A program made the position numbers and the translations under genes. A stretch of 64,000 nucleotides of DNA from Lederbergia citrea (lineage in GTDB: Bacteria; Bacillota; Bacilli; Bacillales; Bacillaceae_C): contig NZ_JAGYPH010000001.1 of NCBI RefSeq assembly GCF_018343525.1, positions 496,001 to 560,000 on the forward strand. The letters run 5' to 3'. Below are positions 43,303 through 53,764 of this stretch, piece by piece. The number at the start of each line of letters is the position of its first letter. Positions within the stretch are counted from its first letter, which is position 1. The notes under the pieces are model-generated. The model worked only from the letters and a program-made list of their open reading frames with translations, was not told the origin of the DNA and did not search any database.

Positions 43303-44496
43303 ATGGAAAATTCAAGTTATAAAAGAATTCATTTAATAGTCCTAGACTCAGTGGGAATCGGGGAAGCTCCTGATGCCGCTTTATTTAATGACGAGGGTGC
43401 AGACACATTAGGACATATCGCAGAAAAGATGAACGGTCTGACTATGCCGAATATGGGGAAAATGGGCCTTTCAAATATTAAAGCAATAAAAGGGATTGAA
43501 AAAGCAGAAAACCCACTTGCTTACCATACAAAAATGCAAGAGACATCTAGAGGAAAAGATACGATGACTGGACATTGGGAGATCATGGGACTTGTTACAA
43601 GTCATCCATTCAAGGTCTTTCCTGATGGTTTTCCGGAACTACTGATTACACAGCTTGAACGGGCATCAGGTAGAAGTATTATTGGAAATATACCAGCTAG
43701 TGGAACAGAAATTCTCGATCGTTTAGGCGAGGAGCATATGAAGACAGGAGCGCTGATCGTTTACACATCTGCTGATTCTGTTTTGCAAATTGCTGCGCAC
43801 GAAGATATAGTTCCTATTGAAGAACTTTATCGGATTTGTGAAGCGGCAAGGGAACTGACGCTGGTGGATGAATTTAAAGTTGGGCGCGTCATTGCCCGTC
43901 CGTTTATTGGAGAGCCGGGTAATTTCAAGCGGACTCCAAACCGTCATGACTATGCTCTCAAGCCTTTTAGCAGGACGGTCATGAATGAAATGAAAGATAA
44001 TGGTTTCGATGTGATTGCTATAGGTAAAATCAACGATATTTATGATGGCGAAGGAATTACTGATGCTGTCAGGACCGTTTCTAATATGGATGGTATGGAC
44101 AAATTGATCGATGTAGTAGACAGTGAATTCACGGGACTCAGCTTTGTGAATCTGGTTGATTTTGATGCCCTATATGGACATCGGAGAGATCCGGAAGGAT
44201 ACGGGAAGGCTTTGGAGGAATTTGATGAGAGGATTCCAGAACTGCTATCTAAAATGAAGGAAGATGACTTGCTCATCATTACAGCTGATCATGGAAATGA
44301 CCCGGTTCATCCCGGCACTGACCATACAAGAGAGTTTGTACCTTTAATTGTTTACTCGAAGCGTTTTAATGGAGGGGGCGAGCTGCCTATTCGTAAAACG
44401 TTTGCTGATGTTGGGGCCACTATTGCAGAAAATTTCAAGATAAAATGGCAAGGGGAAGGGACAAGCTTTCTAGAAAACTTGCATATTAAGGAGTAG
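43303..44496 (+). CDS. deoB: Phosphopentomutase
   Basis: The 397-aa manganese enzyme interconverts (deoxy)ribose 1- and 5-phosphate in nucleoside salvage. It belongs to the alkaline phosphatase superfamily; [12 protein letters not shown] carries an active-site Asp, [15 protein letters not shown] the catalytic Thr, and ITADHGNDP metal ligands. The ATG follows AGAGGAGG. Six bases before the purine nucleoside phosphorylase gene, giving a deoB-punA operon. Confidence 0.96.
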   Translation: MENSSYKRIHLIVLDSVGIGEAPDAALFNDEGADTLGHIAEKMNGLTMPNMGKMGLSNIKAIKGIEKAENPLAYHTKMQETSRGKDTMTGHWEIMGLVTSHPFKVFPDGFPELLITQLERASGRSIIGNIPASGTEILDRLGEEHMKTGALIVYTSADSVLQIAAHEDIVPIEELYRICEAARELTLVDEFKVGRVIARPFIGEPGNFKRTPNRHDYALKPFSRTVMNEMKDNGFDVIAIGKINDIYDGEGITDAVRTVSNMDGMDKLIDVVDSEFTGLSFVNLVDFDALYGHRRDPEGYGKALEEFDERIPELLSKMKEDDLLIITADHGNDPVHPGTDHTREFVPLIVYSKRFNGGGELPIRKTFADVGATIAENFKIKWQGEGTSFLENLHIKE

Positions 44497-44501
44497 AACT
44501 C

Positions 44502-45314
44502 ATGTTTGAAAAAATAGAAAAAGCAGCGACTTTTATAAAGGATAGATATAAAGGCAATCCTAAAATCGGCTTGATTCTTGGTTCGGGTCTTGGTGTTCTT
44601 GCAGATGAAATCGAGCAACCTGTAAAAATTCCATACGAAGACATCCCGGATTTTCCAGTTTCAACCGTTGAAGGCCATGCTGGACAGCTTGTATTAGGTG
44701 ATTTAAATGGAAACGAAGTAATAGCCATGCAAGGAAGATTTCATTTTTATGAAGGCTATGATTTTTCCGAAGTAACATTTCCGGTCCGAGTGATGAAAGC
44801 ACTTGGAGTGGAGACATTGATCGTGACAAACGCGGCCGGCGGAGTAAACGAACAATTTCAGCCTGGTGATTTAATGATCATTACCGACCATATAAACAAT
44901 ATGGGTGGGAATCCGCTAATTGGAGCAAATGACTCGCGGTTGGGGGCAAGATTTCCTGACATGTCAGAAGCTTATAGCAAAAAGCTGATTGGTCTTGCAA
45001 AAGAAACTGCCACCAAGCTCAATCTAACGATTCGTGAAGGAGTTTATTTCGGTAATCCAGGTCCGATGTACGAAACGCCTGCTGAAGTAAAAATGATTCG
45101 TCTCCTTGGTGGTGACTCAGTAGGTATGTCAACTGTTCCAGAAGTAACGGTTGCACGTCATTCCGGTATAGAGGTTCTCGGGATATCATGCATCTCTAAT
45201 CTGGCAGCAGGAATGCTTGATCAGCCACTTTCGCATGATGAAGTAATTGAAACAACAGAGAAAGTACGAAGCGAATTTCTTCGCTTCGTAAAAGCGCTGG
45301 TTGCCGCTTTGTAA
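44502..45314 (+). CDS. punA: Purine nucleoside phosphorylase (PupG type)
   Basis: The 270-aa enzyme phosphorolyses guanosine and inosine type nucleosides; the ribose 1-phosphate is used by DeoB. It shows the phosphate-binding LGSGLGVLADEI, VEGHAGQLV, MQGRFHFYEGY and NAAGGVNEQFQPGDLM signatures of the trimeric PNP family, and NLAAGM near the end. Called pupG in B. subtilis. Confidence 0.95.
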   Translation: MFEKIEKAATFIKDRYKGNPKIGLILGSGLGVLADEIEQPVKIPYEDIPDFPVSTVEGHAGQLVLGDLNGNEVIAMQGRFHFYEGYDFSEVTFPVRVMKALGVETLIVTNAAGGVNEQFQPGDLMIITDHINNMGGNPLIGANDSRLGARFPDMSEAYSKKLIGLAKETATKLNLTIREGVYFGNPGPMYETPAEVKMIRLLGGDSVGMSTVPEVTVARHSGIEVLGISCISNLAAGMLDQPLSHDEVIETTEKVRSEFLRFVKALVAAL

Positions 45315-45330
45315 ACATAAGAATGGACTA

Positions 45331-45363
45331 AAAAGCCGAAGATGAGAATCTTCGGCTTTTTTC
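45331..45363 (+). terminator. Terminator of deoB-punA
   Basis: Perfect stem GCCGAAGAT/ATCTTCGGC with A and T flanks, loop GAGA, six T. Confidence 0.95.
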
Positions 45364-45374
45364 TATTTTAGTTG

Positions 45375-45403
45375 GTATAAAAAATACTACCTGGGGGACA
45401 ATG
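45375..45403 (+). promoter_or_regulatory. Sigma-F promoter of dacF
   Basis: GTATA (45375-45379), 14 bases, GGGGACAATG (45394-45403), agreeing with the sigma-F consensus GYATA and GGNNANAHTR. dacF is a known forespore gene. Confidence 0.65.
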
Positions 45404-45455
45404 GGTCTATGGAAAACATTACCGTTTTTTGAATGATAAAATCGGAGGGGTTAAT

Positions 45456-46622
45456 ATGAAAAGATTAGTAGGTGCATTGATCAGTTTTTTTATGATGTTC
45501 ACCTTGTTAGGCTCCCAGTCTGTATTTGCAGCGGAGAAACAAGCTGAGCTTTCAAATGATTCAAAATCAGCTATCTTAATTGAACGCGATACCGGAACAA
45601 TTTTATACGATAAAAATAGTAACGAAAAGCTGCCTCCTGCCTCCATGACAAAGATCATGACAATGTTGCTCATTATGGAAGCACTAGATAGCGGAAAATT
45701 ATCGTTAGAGGAAAAAGTCAGGACGAGTGAATATGCAGCTTCTATGGGTGGGTCACAAATATTCCTTGAGCCAGGCGAAGAAATGAAAGTGAAAGAAATG
45801 CTGTTAGCCATTTCAATCGGATCTGCCAATGATGCATCAGTTGCGATGGCGGAAAAAATTGCCGGAAGTGAAGAAGCTTTCGTAGATATGATGAATAAGA
45901 AAGCTGCATCACTCGGACTTAAGAATACCCATTTCAAGAACACAACCGGTTTAACGGCAAAAGACCATTATAGTACTGCACATGATATGGCGATGATGGC
46001 AAAAGAATTATTAAAACATGAGGAAATTACCGATTTTACGAAGATGTATGAATCCTATTTAAGAGAAAATACAGATAATAAGTTTTGGCTCGTTAATACG
46101 AATAAGCTTGTGAAGTTCTACCCCGGTGTCGATGGATTAAAAACAGGCTTTACAAGAGATGCCATGTATTGTTTAACTGCTACTGCGAAAAAAGATGGCA
46201 TGCGAGTAATTGCAGTAGTATTCGGTGCCCCTACATCGAAGAGCAGAAATGCGCAAATAACAAAAATGCTCGATTTCTCTTTTTCCCAATACGCAACTCA
46301 CCCGGTATATAAAAAAGGTGCAACACTTGGAAAAGTAAAAATAAGCAAAGGTAATATAAAAGATATAAAAGCGGTAACTGGGGAATCGGTGTCAGTTTTG
46401 ACCAAAAAAGGAGAAAAACTTGATCAAATAACGAAAGAAGTAAAATTGAAGGATCATTTAAAGGCTCCGATTCATAAAGGTGAAGAAGTCGGTATGTTGA
46501 TTATCAAAAAAGATGGGAAAGTCCTAGTGAAGACAGCACTTACTGCAGAAAAAAGTGTGAAGCGTGCCAGTTGGTGGGATTTATATAAACGATCATTCGG
46601 ATTATTCACCCATTCCAAATAA
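45456..46622 (+). CDS. dacF: D-alanyl-D-alanine carboxypeptidase DacF
   Basis: The 388-aa penicillin-binding protein has a signal peptide ending SVFAAEK, the SxxK motif in ASMTKIM, SAN in IGSANDAS (in place of SxN) and KTG in GLKTGFT, then a C-terminal beta domain and a basic tail. DacF trims spore cortex peptide side chains from the forespore side. ATG 45456 follows CGGAGGGG. Located upstream of spoIIA as in B. subtilis, with which read-through late in sporulation is known there. Confidence 0.94.
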   Translation: MKRLVGALISFFMMFTLLGSQSVFAAEKQAELSNDSKSAILIERDTGTILYDKNSNEKLPPASMTKIMTMLLIMEALDSGKLSLEEKVRTSEYAASMGGSQIFLEPGEEMKVKEMLLAISIGSANDASVAMAEKIAGSEEAFVDMMNKKAASLGLKNTHFKNTTGLTAKDHYSTAHDMAMMAKELLKHEEITDFTKMYESYLRENTDNKFWLVNTNKLVKFYPGVDGLKTGFTRDAMYCLTATAKKDGMRVIAVVFGAPTSKSRNAQITKMLDFSFSQYATHPVYKKGATLGKVKISKGNIKDIKAVTGESVSVLTKKGEKLDQITKEVKLKDHLKAPIHKGEEVGMLIIKKDGKVLVKTALTAEKSVKRASWWDLYKRSFGLFTHSK

Positions 46623-46665
46623 TTTTAAAAAAATTAGCGAATTAGTTCTAGTTTTGTCATGAGGA

Positions 46666-46691
46666 AGGAATTGGGACGATTGAAATAGAAT
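46666..46691 (+). promoter_or_regulatory. Sigma-H promoter of the spoIIA operon
   Basis: AGGAATT (46666-46672), 14 bases, GAAT (46688-46691), matching the sigma-H pattern RNAGGAWWW and RGAAT. Confidence 0.6.
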
Positions 46692-46728
46692 TGACTCACT
46701 ATACCTAAAAGCAAGGAGGCTAAGGATA

Positions 46729-47079
46729 GTGAGTCTATCAATTGATTTGGAAGTAATGCAAGATGTGTTATGCATTCGCCTGTCAGGTGAATTAGATCAC
46801 CATGCGGCGGAAGAACTAAGAAGAAGAGTAACGGAATCGATTGAGAAAGATCAAATCCTTCATATCGTTTTAAATCTTGAAAAATTGACCTTCATGGATA
46901 GCTCTGGTTTAGGCGTAATACTTGGGAGATATAAACAAATAAAATTGAAACATGGCGAAATGGTTATATGCGCTATTACCCCTCCAGTAAAGAGACTCTT
47001 TGAATTGTCTGGGCTATTTAAAATAATGAGACTGGAACCATCAGAGCAGTTTGCTCTTGAAAGATTGGGGGTCGCCTAA
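46729..47079 (+). CDS. spoIIAA: Anti-sigma F factor antagonist SpoIIAA
   Basis: The 116-aa STAS-domain protein has the phosphorylation site in FMDSSGLGV (Ser58, phosphorylated by SpoIIAB and dephosphorylated by SpoIIE). Unphosphorylated it frees sigma F from SpoIIAB in the forespore. The start is GTG with AAGGAGG upstream. First gene of the spoIIAA-spoIIAB-sigF operon. Confidence 0.97.
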   Translation: MSLSIDLEVMQDVLCIRLSGELDHHAAEELRRRVTESIEKDQILHIVLNLEKLTFMDSSGLGVILGRYKQIKLKHGEMVICAITPPVKRLFELSGLFKIMRLEPSEQFALERLGVA

Positions 47080-47082
47080 CAA

Positions 47083-47523
47083 ATGAGAAATGAAATGCAA
47101 ATTCAATTTAGTGCGCTCAGCCAAAATGAATCATTTGCCCGAGTTACTGTTGCCGCATTTATTGCACAGCTAGATCCTACACTCGATGAATTGACAGAAA
47201 TTAAAACCGTAGTTTCAGAAGCTGTTACCAATGCGATTATTCATGGCTATGAGCAAAATCCTGCTGGTATCGTCTATATTTCAGCAGCAATCGAGAACGA
47301 TATGATTGATCTAGTCATTAGGGATAATGGAGTTGGGATTAAGGATATAGAAGAGGCAAAACAACCGCTATTTACGACTAAGCCAGAGTTGGAAAGATCA
47401 GGTATGGGTTTTACAATTATGGAGAACTTTATGGATCAGTTAGAAGTGGAATCACACCAAGGTACAGGCACAACGATTCGTTTAATAAAATATTTAACGA
47501 AAAACAAAGCGTTATGCAATTAA
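47083..47523 (+). CDS. spoIIAB: Anti-sigma F factor / serine kinase SpoIIAB
   Basis: The 146-aa GHKL kinase binds sigma F and phosphorylates SpoIIAA. The ATP-binding boxes are visible: [14 protein letters not shown] (N box), IRDNGVGI (G1), [10 protein letters not shown] (G2). It lies 3 bases after spoIIAA. Confidence 0.97.
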   Translation: MRNEMQIQFSALSQNESFARVTVAAFIAQLDPTLDELTEIKTVVSEAVTNAIIHGYEQNPAGIVYISAAIENDMIDLVIRDNGVGIKDIEEAKQPLFTTKPELERSGMGFTIMENFMDQLEVESHQGTGTTIRLIKYLTKNKALCN

Positions 47524-47535
47524 GGAGCCGCGCCT

Positions 47536-48294
47536 ATGGATGTGGAACTTAAGAAAGAGACGAAGCAAGGATTTTTAAAAGATGCTGAGGTAAAGGAATA
47601 TATTAAAAGAAGCCAAGAGGGAGATCAAGAAGCGAGAGACATTCTGGTTGAGAGGAATGTACGGCTTGTGTGGTCTGTTGTCCAACGATTCTTAAATCGT
47701 GGATATGAGCCCGATGATCTTTTTCAAATTGGCAGTATTGGCTTATTGAAGTCCGTTGATAAATTTGATCTTTCTTATGACGTCAAATTTTCAACCTATG
47801 CGGTTCCGATGATTATTGGGGAGATACAACGGTTTATTCGTGATGATGGTACAGTGAAAGTAAGCAGATCTTTGAAAGAGCTTGGAAATCGAATAAGAAA
47901 AGCAAGAGATGAGCTTGCTAAAAGAGAAGGAAAAGTACCAACGGTCGCTGAAATAGCTAACTATCTCGATGTCCCTCAGGAAGATGTCATCATGGCCCAA
48001 GATGCCGGACGCTCACCTGCATCTATTCATGAAACAGTCTACGAAAATGATGGCGATCCAATCACATTAATCGATCAGATTGCAGATCAAAATGACCATA
48101 AATGGTTTGATAAAATAGCACTGGAGGAAGCGATTCGCGGTCTTGATGAACGTGAAAGATTAATTGTTTTTCTTCGGTATTATAAGGATCAAACTCAATC
48201 GGAAGTAGCTGAAAGACTCGGAATATCACAGGTTCAAGTTTCCCGGCTTGAAAAGAAAATATTGGAACAAATGAAAGAACACATGGATGCCTAG
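47536..48294 (+). CDS. sigF: RNA polymerase sigma-F factor
   Basis: The 252-aa sigma-70 family protein directs early forespore transcription. Region 2 (DLFQIGSIGLLKSVDKFD, FSTYAVPMIIGEIQRF), region 3 and a region 4 helix-turn-helix (QSEVAERLGISQVQVSRLEK) are complete. Also known as spoIIAC. The operon terminator overlaps its end. Confidence 0.98.
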   Translation: MDVELKKETKQGFLKDAEVKEYIKRSQEGDQEARDILVERNVRLVWSVVQRFLNRGYEPDDLFQIGSIGLLKSVDKFDLSYDVKFSTYAVPMIIGEIQRFIRDDGTVKVSRSLKELGNRIRKARDELAKREGKVPTVAEIANYLDVPQEDVIMAQDAGRSPASIHETVYENDGDPITLIDQIADQNDHKWFDKIALEEAIRGLDERERLIVFLRYYKDQTQSEVAERLGISQVQVSRLEKKILEQMKEHMDA

Positions 48295-48321
48295 CGGTGT
48301 CCATGTGTTTTTTGTTTTTTT
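48281..48321 (+). terminator. Terminator of the spoIIA operon
   Basis: ACATGGA/TCCATGT stem overlapping the sigF stop, followed by a long T-rich tract. Confidence 0.85.
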
Positions 48322-48354
48322 AATTTAGGAAAGTATCGGATGGATTGAAGTTAG

Positions 48355-48384
48355 GCATTCCGTATAAAAAAATCCCTCATGCTA
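48355..48384 (+). promoter_or_regulatory. Possible sigma-G promoter of spoVAA
   Basis: GCATT (48355-48359), 18 bases, CATGCTA (48378-48384), close to the sigma-G pattern. The spoVA operon is transcribed by sigma G in B. subtilis. Confidence 0.45.
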
Positions 48385-48426
48385 AATAATATGTGATACA
48401 CAATTGGAAATGCGGGAAGTGAAAAA

Positions 48427-49044
48427 ATGACATTCACAGTCTATATTCGGATGCGCCAACGAGTGGAAACAAAACAAGGAGGCAAGATTACTCTTTCACA
48501 AGCTGCCCAGATTATCGCTGCTGATGAGGTTTTTGCTGTGCTCAAGGATATTGAGGTATATCAACTTAATCAATCGGATAATAACTTGGCGGTTCTAGAT
48601 GTTATGAGTGTCATAAAAAAAATATACGAATATTTTCCTGAATCAGATATTCAAACAATCGGACCTAATCAAACCATTATTGAAATGATTAAAGAAAAGA
48701 AATCTCGCTATCCTTTGTTTATCGCTGTCTGGCTGCTGCTTTTTATCGGTGCTGGACTTGCCATCCTTAATTTTCATGAAGAAGTCAGCATGCAGGCAGT
48801 TCATCAAAGGCTCTACTGGATGATTACGGGGATTCATAATAAAAAGCCATTACTTCTTCAAATTCCATATTCATTCGGTATAGGACTTGGAATGGTATTA
48901 TTTTTTAATCATATTTTCAAAAAAAGATTCAATGAAGAGCCAAGCCCACTGGAAATCGAAATGTTTAATTACCAGCAGGACCTAGACCGCTATGTAGCTA
49001 TTAATGAAAACAAAGAGAGTGTTAGGCATTTGAATGGTGATTAA
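48427..49044 (+). CDS. spoVAA: Stage V sporulation protein AA
   Basis: The 205-aa protein has an N-terminal soluble domain (FTVYIRMRQRVETKQGGKIT) and two membrane segments near the middle and C-terminal part (YPLFIAVWLLLFIGAGLAIL, SFGIGLGMVLFFNHIF). SpoVA proteins form the dipicolinic acid channel system. Its end overlaps spoVAB by 11 bases. Confidence 0.93.
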   Translation: MTFTVYIRMRQRVETKQGGKITLSQAAQIIAADEVFAVLKDIEVYQLNQSDNNLAVLDVMSVIKKIYEYFPESDIQTIGPNQTIIEMIKEKKSRYPLFIAVWLLLFIGAGLAILNFHEEVSMQAVHQRLYWMITGIHNKKPLLLQIPYSFGIGLGMVLFFNHIFKKRFNEEPSPLEIEMFNYQQDLDRYVAINENKESVRHLNGD

Positions 49045-49456
49045 AAGTGTCGCTTTAATCGTCATTGGCTTGGCGGGAGGCTTAGCGGTTGGCAGTGGTT
49101 TTGTGGCTTTTTTAACCGTCTTGGGTATTATTCCTCGCTTAACTCAGCTAACGAAAACAGGAAATATGATTCGCTTTTATGAATGGGCGGTAATTTCCGG
49201 GGCAGTTGTTGCTGTATGGATTGGACTGAGAGATCTTTCATTTCATTTATTTACTTGGATAATGGTTCCTATTGGACTGTTTTGTGGAACTTTCGTCGGT
49301 ATGCTTGCTGCGGCACTAACTGAAGTATTAAATGTAATGCCCATCCTATCAAAAAGAGTTGGGGTGGATGGAAAGATCTTAATGCTCTTAATGGCGATCG
49401 TGCTAGGGAAAATTTGTGGTTCATTGTTTCAATGGCTGTATTTCATTAATGATTAA
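49034..49456 (+). CDS. spoVAB: Stage V sporulation protein AB
   Basis: The 140-aa membrane protein has four hydrophobic segments starting VALIVIGLAGGLAVGSGFVA, as in SpoVAB. The next gene is spoVAF, 30 bases downstream; spoVAC, spoVAD and spoVAE, expected here, are absent. Confidence 0.92.
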   Translation: MVIKSVALIVIGLAGGLAVGSGFVAFLTVLGIIPRLTQLTKTGNMIRFYEWAVISGAVVAVWIGLRDLSFHLFTWIMVPIGLFCGTFVGMLAAALTEVLNVMPILSKRVGVDGKILMLLMAIVLGKICGSLFQWLYFIND

Positions 49457-49486
49457 AAATATTTTCTCGTGAAAGGAGGAAGCATG

Positions 49487-50968
49487 ATGAAGAACAAAGA
49501 TCTTTCCATTGAGAAAAGAATCGATAAAGACCTTGATAATCTTGAAAACTTTTTTAAAAAGAGGGTAGGACTAGGCACGAGCTTTGATATCGGACAGCGG
49601 AAATTAGTTATTTTGAAGAAAAGGGTAGATATTTATTACGTAAATGGTTTAACCGATTCGATTTATATTATCCAAATTATTAAAGAACTAGTGAATTTAA
49701 ATAATAATGAAAAACCCACGAAAAAAATCTATGAGCTCATAGAAAACAGGCTCGTCCACGAATCCGTTGAGAAAGTGAACACATTGGATGAGATGGTCGA
49801 TCAAGTGTTATCGGGTTTAATAGCCGTTGTTATAGAAGGAGAAGAAACTGCCTTAATCATCGATGTACGCAGCTACCCCGGAAGACAACCGGAAGAACCA
49901 GATACAGAAAAGGTTGTACGGGGCTCTAGAGATGGTTATGTAGAGAATATTGTCGTAAACACAGCATTAACACGAAGGAGAATTCGTGATGAAAGGCTAA
50001 GATTTGAAATTATTAAAGTAGGTGAAAGATCCAAGGCAGATGTTGCGATTGGATATATTGACGGCATCGCCAATCCCGATCTTATCGAAACGATTAAAAA
50101 AGAGCTGAAAGCAATCGATATCGACGGAATTACGATGGCAGACAAAACGATCGAGGAATTCGTTATGAAACAAGGATATAATCCGTATCCCCTTGTCCGG
50201 TATACAGAAAGGGCGGACGTAGGCTCAATTCATTTGTTGGAAGGACATGTCCTAATCTTTATCGATACCTCTCCAAGTGTCATTATTACTCCAACCACTT
50301 TCTTTCACCATGTACAGCATGCTGAAGAATATCGGCAGTCACCTGCTGTCGGTACATTTGTCCGCTGGACGAGGTTTTTGGGCATATGGGCTTCGATCTT
50401 CCTCTTGCCGCTATGGTTTCTTTTCGTCCTTGAACCGTCTATGCTGCCAGAAAAGCTTGCCTTTATAGGACCAAATAAAGAATCGGAAATCCCGTTAATC
50501 ATTCAACTGCTATCGGCAGATCTTGGGGTAGAGTTTTTAAGAATTGCTGCTATTCATACGCCTACACCGCTTTCAACCGCTATGGGCTTAATCGCCGCAG
50601 TCCTCATTGGTCAGATTGCCGTCGATGTAGGTTTATTCAATTCTGAAGTTATCCTTTACATTTCACTAGCAGCTATCGGGACATTTTGTACACCAAGCTA
50701 TGAATTGAGTGTGGCGAATAAAATGGTAAGAATGCTGCTGCTTATTTTAGTAGCGATATTCAAGGCTCCCGGCCTAATTATTGGAACTACGCTGTATATT
50801 CTTTTTCTTGCATGGTTACGCCCGCTAAATGCGCCTTATTTATGGCCTGTGTTGCCGTTTAACCCTGCAGCTTTCGTGCATATTTTAATTCGGCGTACAG
50901 TACCGGGAGCCAAGCTCCGACCAAGTATTGTACATCCGCGTGATAGGTTTCGTCAGCCGCCAAAATGA
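49487..50968 (+). CDS. spoVAF: Spore germination-associated protein SpoVAF
   Basis: The 493-494-aa protein belongs to the GerA A-subunit / SpoVAF family: a long N-terminal soluble domain (LGTSFDIGQRKLVILKKRVD, RSRDG-like GSRDGYVENI) and a C-terminal membrane domain with four or five helices. In B. subtilis it ends the spoVA operon and boosts germination. ATG 49487 is seven bases after AAAGGAGG; ATG 49484 is an alternative. Gene follows spoVAB directly. Confidence 0.93.
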   Translation: MKNKDLSIEKRIDKDLDNLENFFKKRVGLGTSFDIGQRKLVILKKRVDIYYVNGLTDSIYIIQIIKELVNLNNNEKPTKKIYELIENRLVHESVEKVNTLDEMVDQVLSGLIAVVIEGEETALIIDVRSYPGRQPEEPDTEKVVRGSRDGYVENIVVNTALTRRRIRDERLRFEIIKVGERSKADVAIGYIDGIANPDLIETIKKELKAIDIDGITMADKTIEEFVMKQGYNPYPLVRYTERADVGSIHLLEGHVLIFIDTSPSVIITPTTFFHHVQHAEEYRQSPAVGTFVRWTRFLGIWASIFLLPLWFLFVLEPSMLPEKLAFIGPNKESEIPLIIQLLSADLGVEFLRIAAIHTPTPLSTAMGLIAAVLIGQIAVDVGLFNSEVILYISLAAIGTFCTPSYELSVANKMVRMLLLILVAIFKAPGLIIGTTLYILFLAWLRPLNAPYLWPVLPFNPAAFVHILIRRTVPGAKLRPSIVHPRDRFRQPPK

Positions 50969-51065
50969 TCAATAATCCATTGCAGAAAAAATTATAGTAT
51001 GGTAAAGTTTATGAAACTTATCAGGAAGGCAACGTACTCGCCCTTCCGGTACGGCTAATGCTTTG

Positions 51066-51101
51066 AAAGCAATCGGTATGGATCCCGATTGCTTTATTAT
51101 T
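51066..51101 (+). terminator. Terminator after spoVAF
   Basis: AAAGCAATCGG/CCGATTGCTTT stem with an 8-base loop, then ATTATT; moderate T content. Confidence 0.75.
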
Positions 51102-51131
51102 AGTTGATATATGCATGTGGGAGGGAAAAAA

Positions 51132-52457
51132 ATGCACTTATACGGTACAGCTGAAATCAATAAAAGTGGACATTTGGAAATTGGCGGGAAAGACACGATT
51201 GAACTTGTTGAAAAATATGGTACACCTTTATATGTTTACGATGTAGCCTTAATAAGGAAGAGAGCAAGAGCTTTTAAACAGACATTTGAAAAGCTTGGAA
51301 TTAAAGCGCAAGTAGCATATGCAAGTAAAGCATTTTCAACCATTGCTATGCTTCAACTCATTAAGGAAGAAGGACTCTCACTTGACGTAGTATCGGGCGG
51401 AGAACTATTTACTGCGCTCAAGGCGGATTTCCCAGTTGAAAAGATCCATTTTCACGGTAATAACAAAAGTGAAGACGAGCTTGTTATGGCATTGGAGCAC
51501 CGAGTAGGTTGTATTGTTGTGGACAATTTTCATGAATTGCATATGCTCCATCACCTCTGTCAGGAAAGACAACAAGTAGTAAATATCTTAATCCGCGTAA
51601 CGCCCGGGATTGAAGCACACACTCATGATTATATTTTAACTGGGCAAGAAGATTCAAAGTTTGGCTTTGATTTACAAAACGGTCAAGCAGAAACGGCTCT
51701 ACAATTGGCAGTAGAAAGCAAATTTTTAAATGTGTTAGGTCTTCATTGTCATATTGGTTCGCAAATTTTTGAAACTACGGGCTTTATTTTAGCTGCGAAG
51801 AAAATCCTTGAAAAAATGGCAGAATGGCAAACTTCATTAGGATTTACCCCGAAAGTATTAAATTTAGGTGGCGGATTTGGAATTCGTTATACTGATGAAG
51901 ATACGCCTTTGGATCCCGCTCATTATGTTGAAGAAATGATTCAGGAAGTTAGAAAAGCAACAACAAGACTCTCCCTGCCTATGCCTGAAATCTGGATAGA
52001 ACCGGGAAGATCACTTGTGGCAGATGCAGGTACAACCCTATATTCGATTGGGTCAAGTAAAGAAGTGCCCAACATAAGAAAATATGTAGCGGTCGATGGT
52101 GGAATGACAGATAATTTAAGGCCTGCTCTTTACGATGCAAAGTATGAAGCAATTTTGGCCAACCGCGCCAATGAAGAACCGAAAGATCTTGTTTCCATCG
52201 CAGGTAAGTGTTGTGAATCCGGCGATATGCTTATTTGGGATTTATCATTGCCAGACGTGGGTACTAACGATATATTAGCAGTGTTCTGTACAGGAGCATA
52301 CGGTTATTCCATGGCCAATAATTATAACCGAATTCCTCGTCCACCTGTTGTCTTTGTTGAAAATGGACATGATCAATTAGTTGTACAACGTGAAACATAC
52401 GAAGATTTACTTAGGCTTGATCTTCCTTTTACTGAAAAAACCCAGCACACTAGTTGA
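51132..52457 (+). CDS. lysA: Diaminopimelate decarboxylase
   Basis: The 441-aa PLP enzyme converts meso-diaminopimelate to lysine. It shows the PLP lysine in QVAYASKAFS, HFHGNNKSEDEL, LHCHIGSQIFE, the glycine-rich LNLGGGFGI, the WIEPGRSLVADAG stretch and CCESGDML. ATG 51132 follows GGGAGG at seven bases; ATG 51111 lacks a site. Confidence 0.96.
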   Translation: MHLYGTAEINKSGHLEIGGKDTIELVEKYGTPLYVYDVALIRKRARAFKQTFEKLGIKAQVAYASKAFSTIAMLQLIKEEGLSLDVVSGGELFTALKADFPVEKIHFHGNNKSEDELVMALEHRVGCIVVDNFHELHMLHHLCQERQQVVNILIRVTPGIEAHTHDYILTGQEDSKFGFDLQNGQAETALQLAVESKFLNVLGLHCHIGSQIFETTGFILAAKKILEKMAEWQTSLGFTPKVLNLGGGFGIRYTDEDTPLDPAHYVEEMIQEVRKATTRLSLPMPEIWIEPGRSLVADAGTTLYSIGSSKEVPNIRKYVAVDGGMTDNLRPALYDAKYEAILANRANEEPKDLVSIAGKCCESGDMLIWDLSLPDVGTNDILAVFCTGAYGYSMANNYNRIPRPPVVFVENGHDQLVVQRETYEDLLRLDLPFTEKTQHTS

Positions 52458-52458
52458 T

Positions 52459-52500
52459 AGGCGCTGGATAATAGAAAAGCGTAAGCGCGCTTTTCTTACA
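52459..52500. repeat. Remnant of the dispersed element acting as a lysA terminator
   Basis: A shortened AGGCGCTGGATAATAGAAAAGCG end, followed by an AAAAGCG-TAAGCG-CGCTTTT hairpin and TCTT. The right-hand end resembles the GCGCTTTTCTT terminus of copies A-C. Confidence 0.55.
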
Positions 52501-53197
<697 letters not shown>

Positions 53198-53199
53198 GC

Positions 53200-53224
53200 G
53201 TCTAGCTCCAAGCATGCGCTTTTG
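53200..53224. repeat. Mini remnant of the dispersed element
   Basis: GTCTAGCTCCAAGCATGCGCTTTTG retains only the two ends of the element (CTAGCTCC and GCGCTTTT) joined together, as left by an internal deletion. It lies between convergent ribT and ypuF. Confidence 0.5.
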
Positions 53225-53227
53225 TCA

Positions 53228-53764
53228 TTATGCTAAAAGTAATTTTCTTTCTCTACTTTTTGCTTCTAGGGCAAATTTTCGTTCTGCAACAACATCTGAA
53301 CGATCACGCATTTTATGCTTGTGAATAATGGATTGAGAAGTATGATCATCTATGTCTCCCCATTCATAACCTAGCTTTACACATTGCTCGACGCATAAAT
53401 TGAGCAGCTCGCGGTTGTTAATTGGGAGGTTAATTGCCATATAAGGCATATTATTCATCATCTGTAATCTACTATTTTTCAATTTTGTTATTAAGTGTTG
53501 ATGATTGATACCTAGTGTTTCTGTTTCTTGCTGTTTATATGTTAATAGGTGGACTGCTTTATCCATCATTTTAACCGCGCCTTTTTTATTTCCTCGACGG
53601 TAATGATAAAAGCTTACTGCAACTTGTATCAGCCCCACCCAGATTGAGTTTCGATGCATTCCGCAATTCTTCCAATGCTCTTCGAGAACTTCATGACATT
53701 CAAAATAATCTCTATCTCCATGGAAGTGAATTAAAAAGTTTATATATAGTGTAGGAAAACCCAA
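53228..53764 (-). CDS. ypuF: DUF309 family protein (YpuF)
   Basis: The 178-aa protein carries the DUF309 signature DYFECHEVLEEHWK and the helix around LIQVAVSFYHYRRGNKKGA. Members are helical and of unknown function; metal binding by the conserved His/Glu has been suggested for the fold. TTG 53764 follows AAAGGAG at about eight bases. It occupies the ypuF place between ribT and scpA. Confidence 0.88.
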   Translation of the reverse strand: MGFPTLYINFLIHFHGDRDYFECHEVLEEHWKNCGMHRNSIWVGLIQVAVSFYHYRRGNKKGAVKMMDKAVHLLTYKQQETETLGINHQHLITKLKNSRLQMMNNMPYMAINLPINNRELLNLCVEQCVKLGYEWGDIDDHTSQSIIHKHKMRDRSDVVAERKFALEAKSRERKLLLA

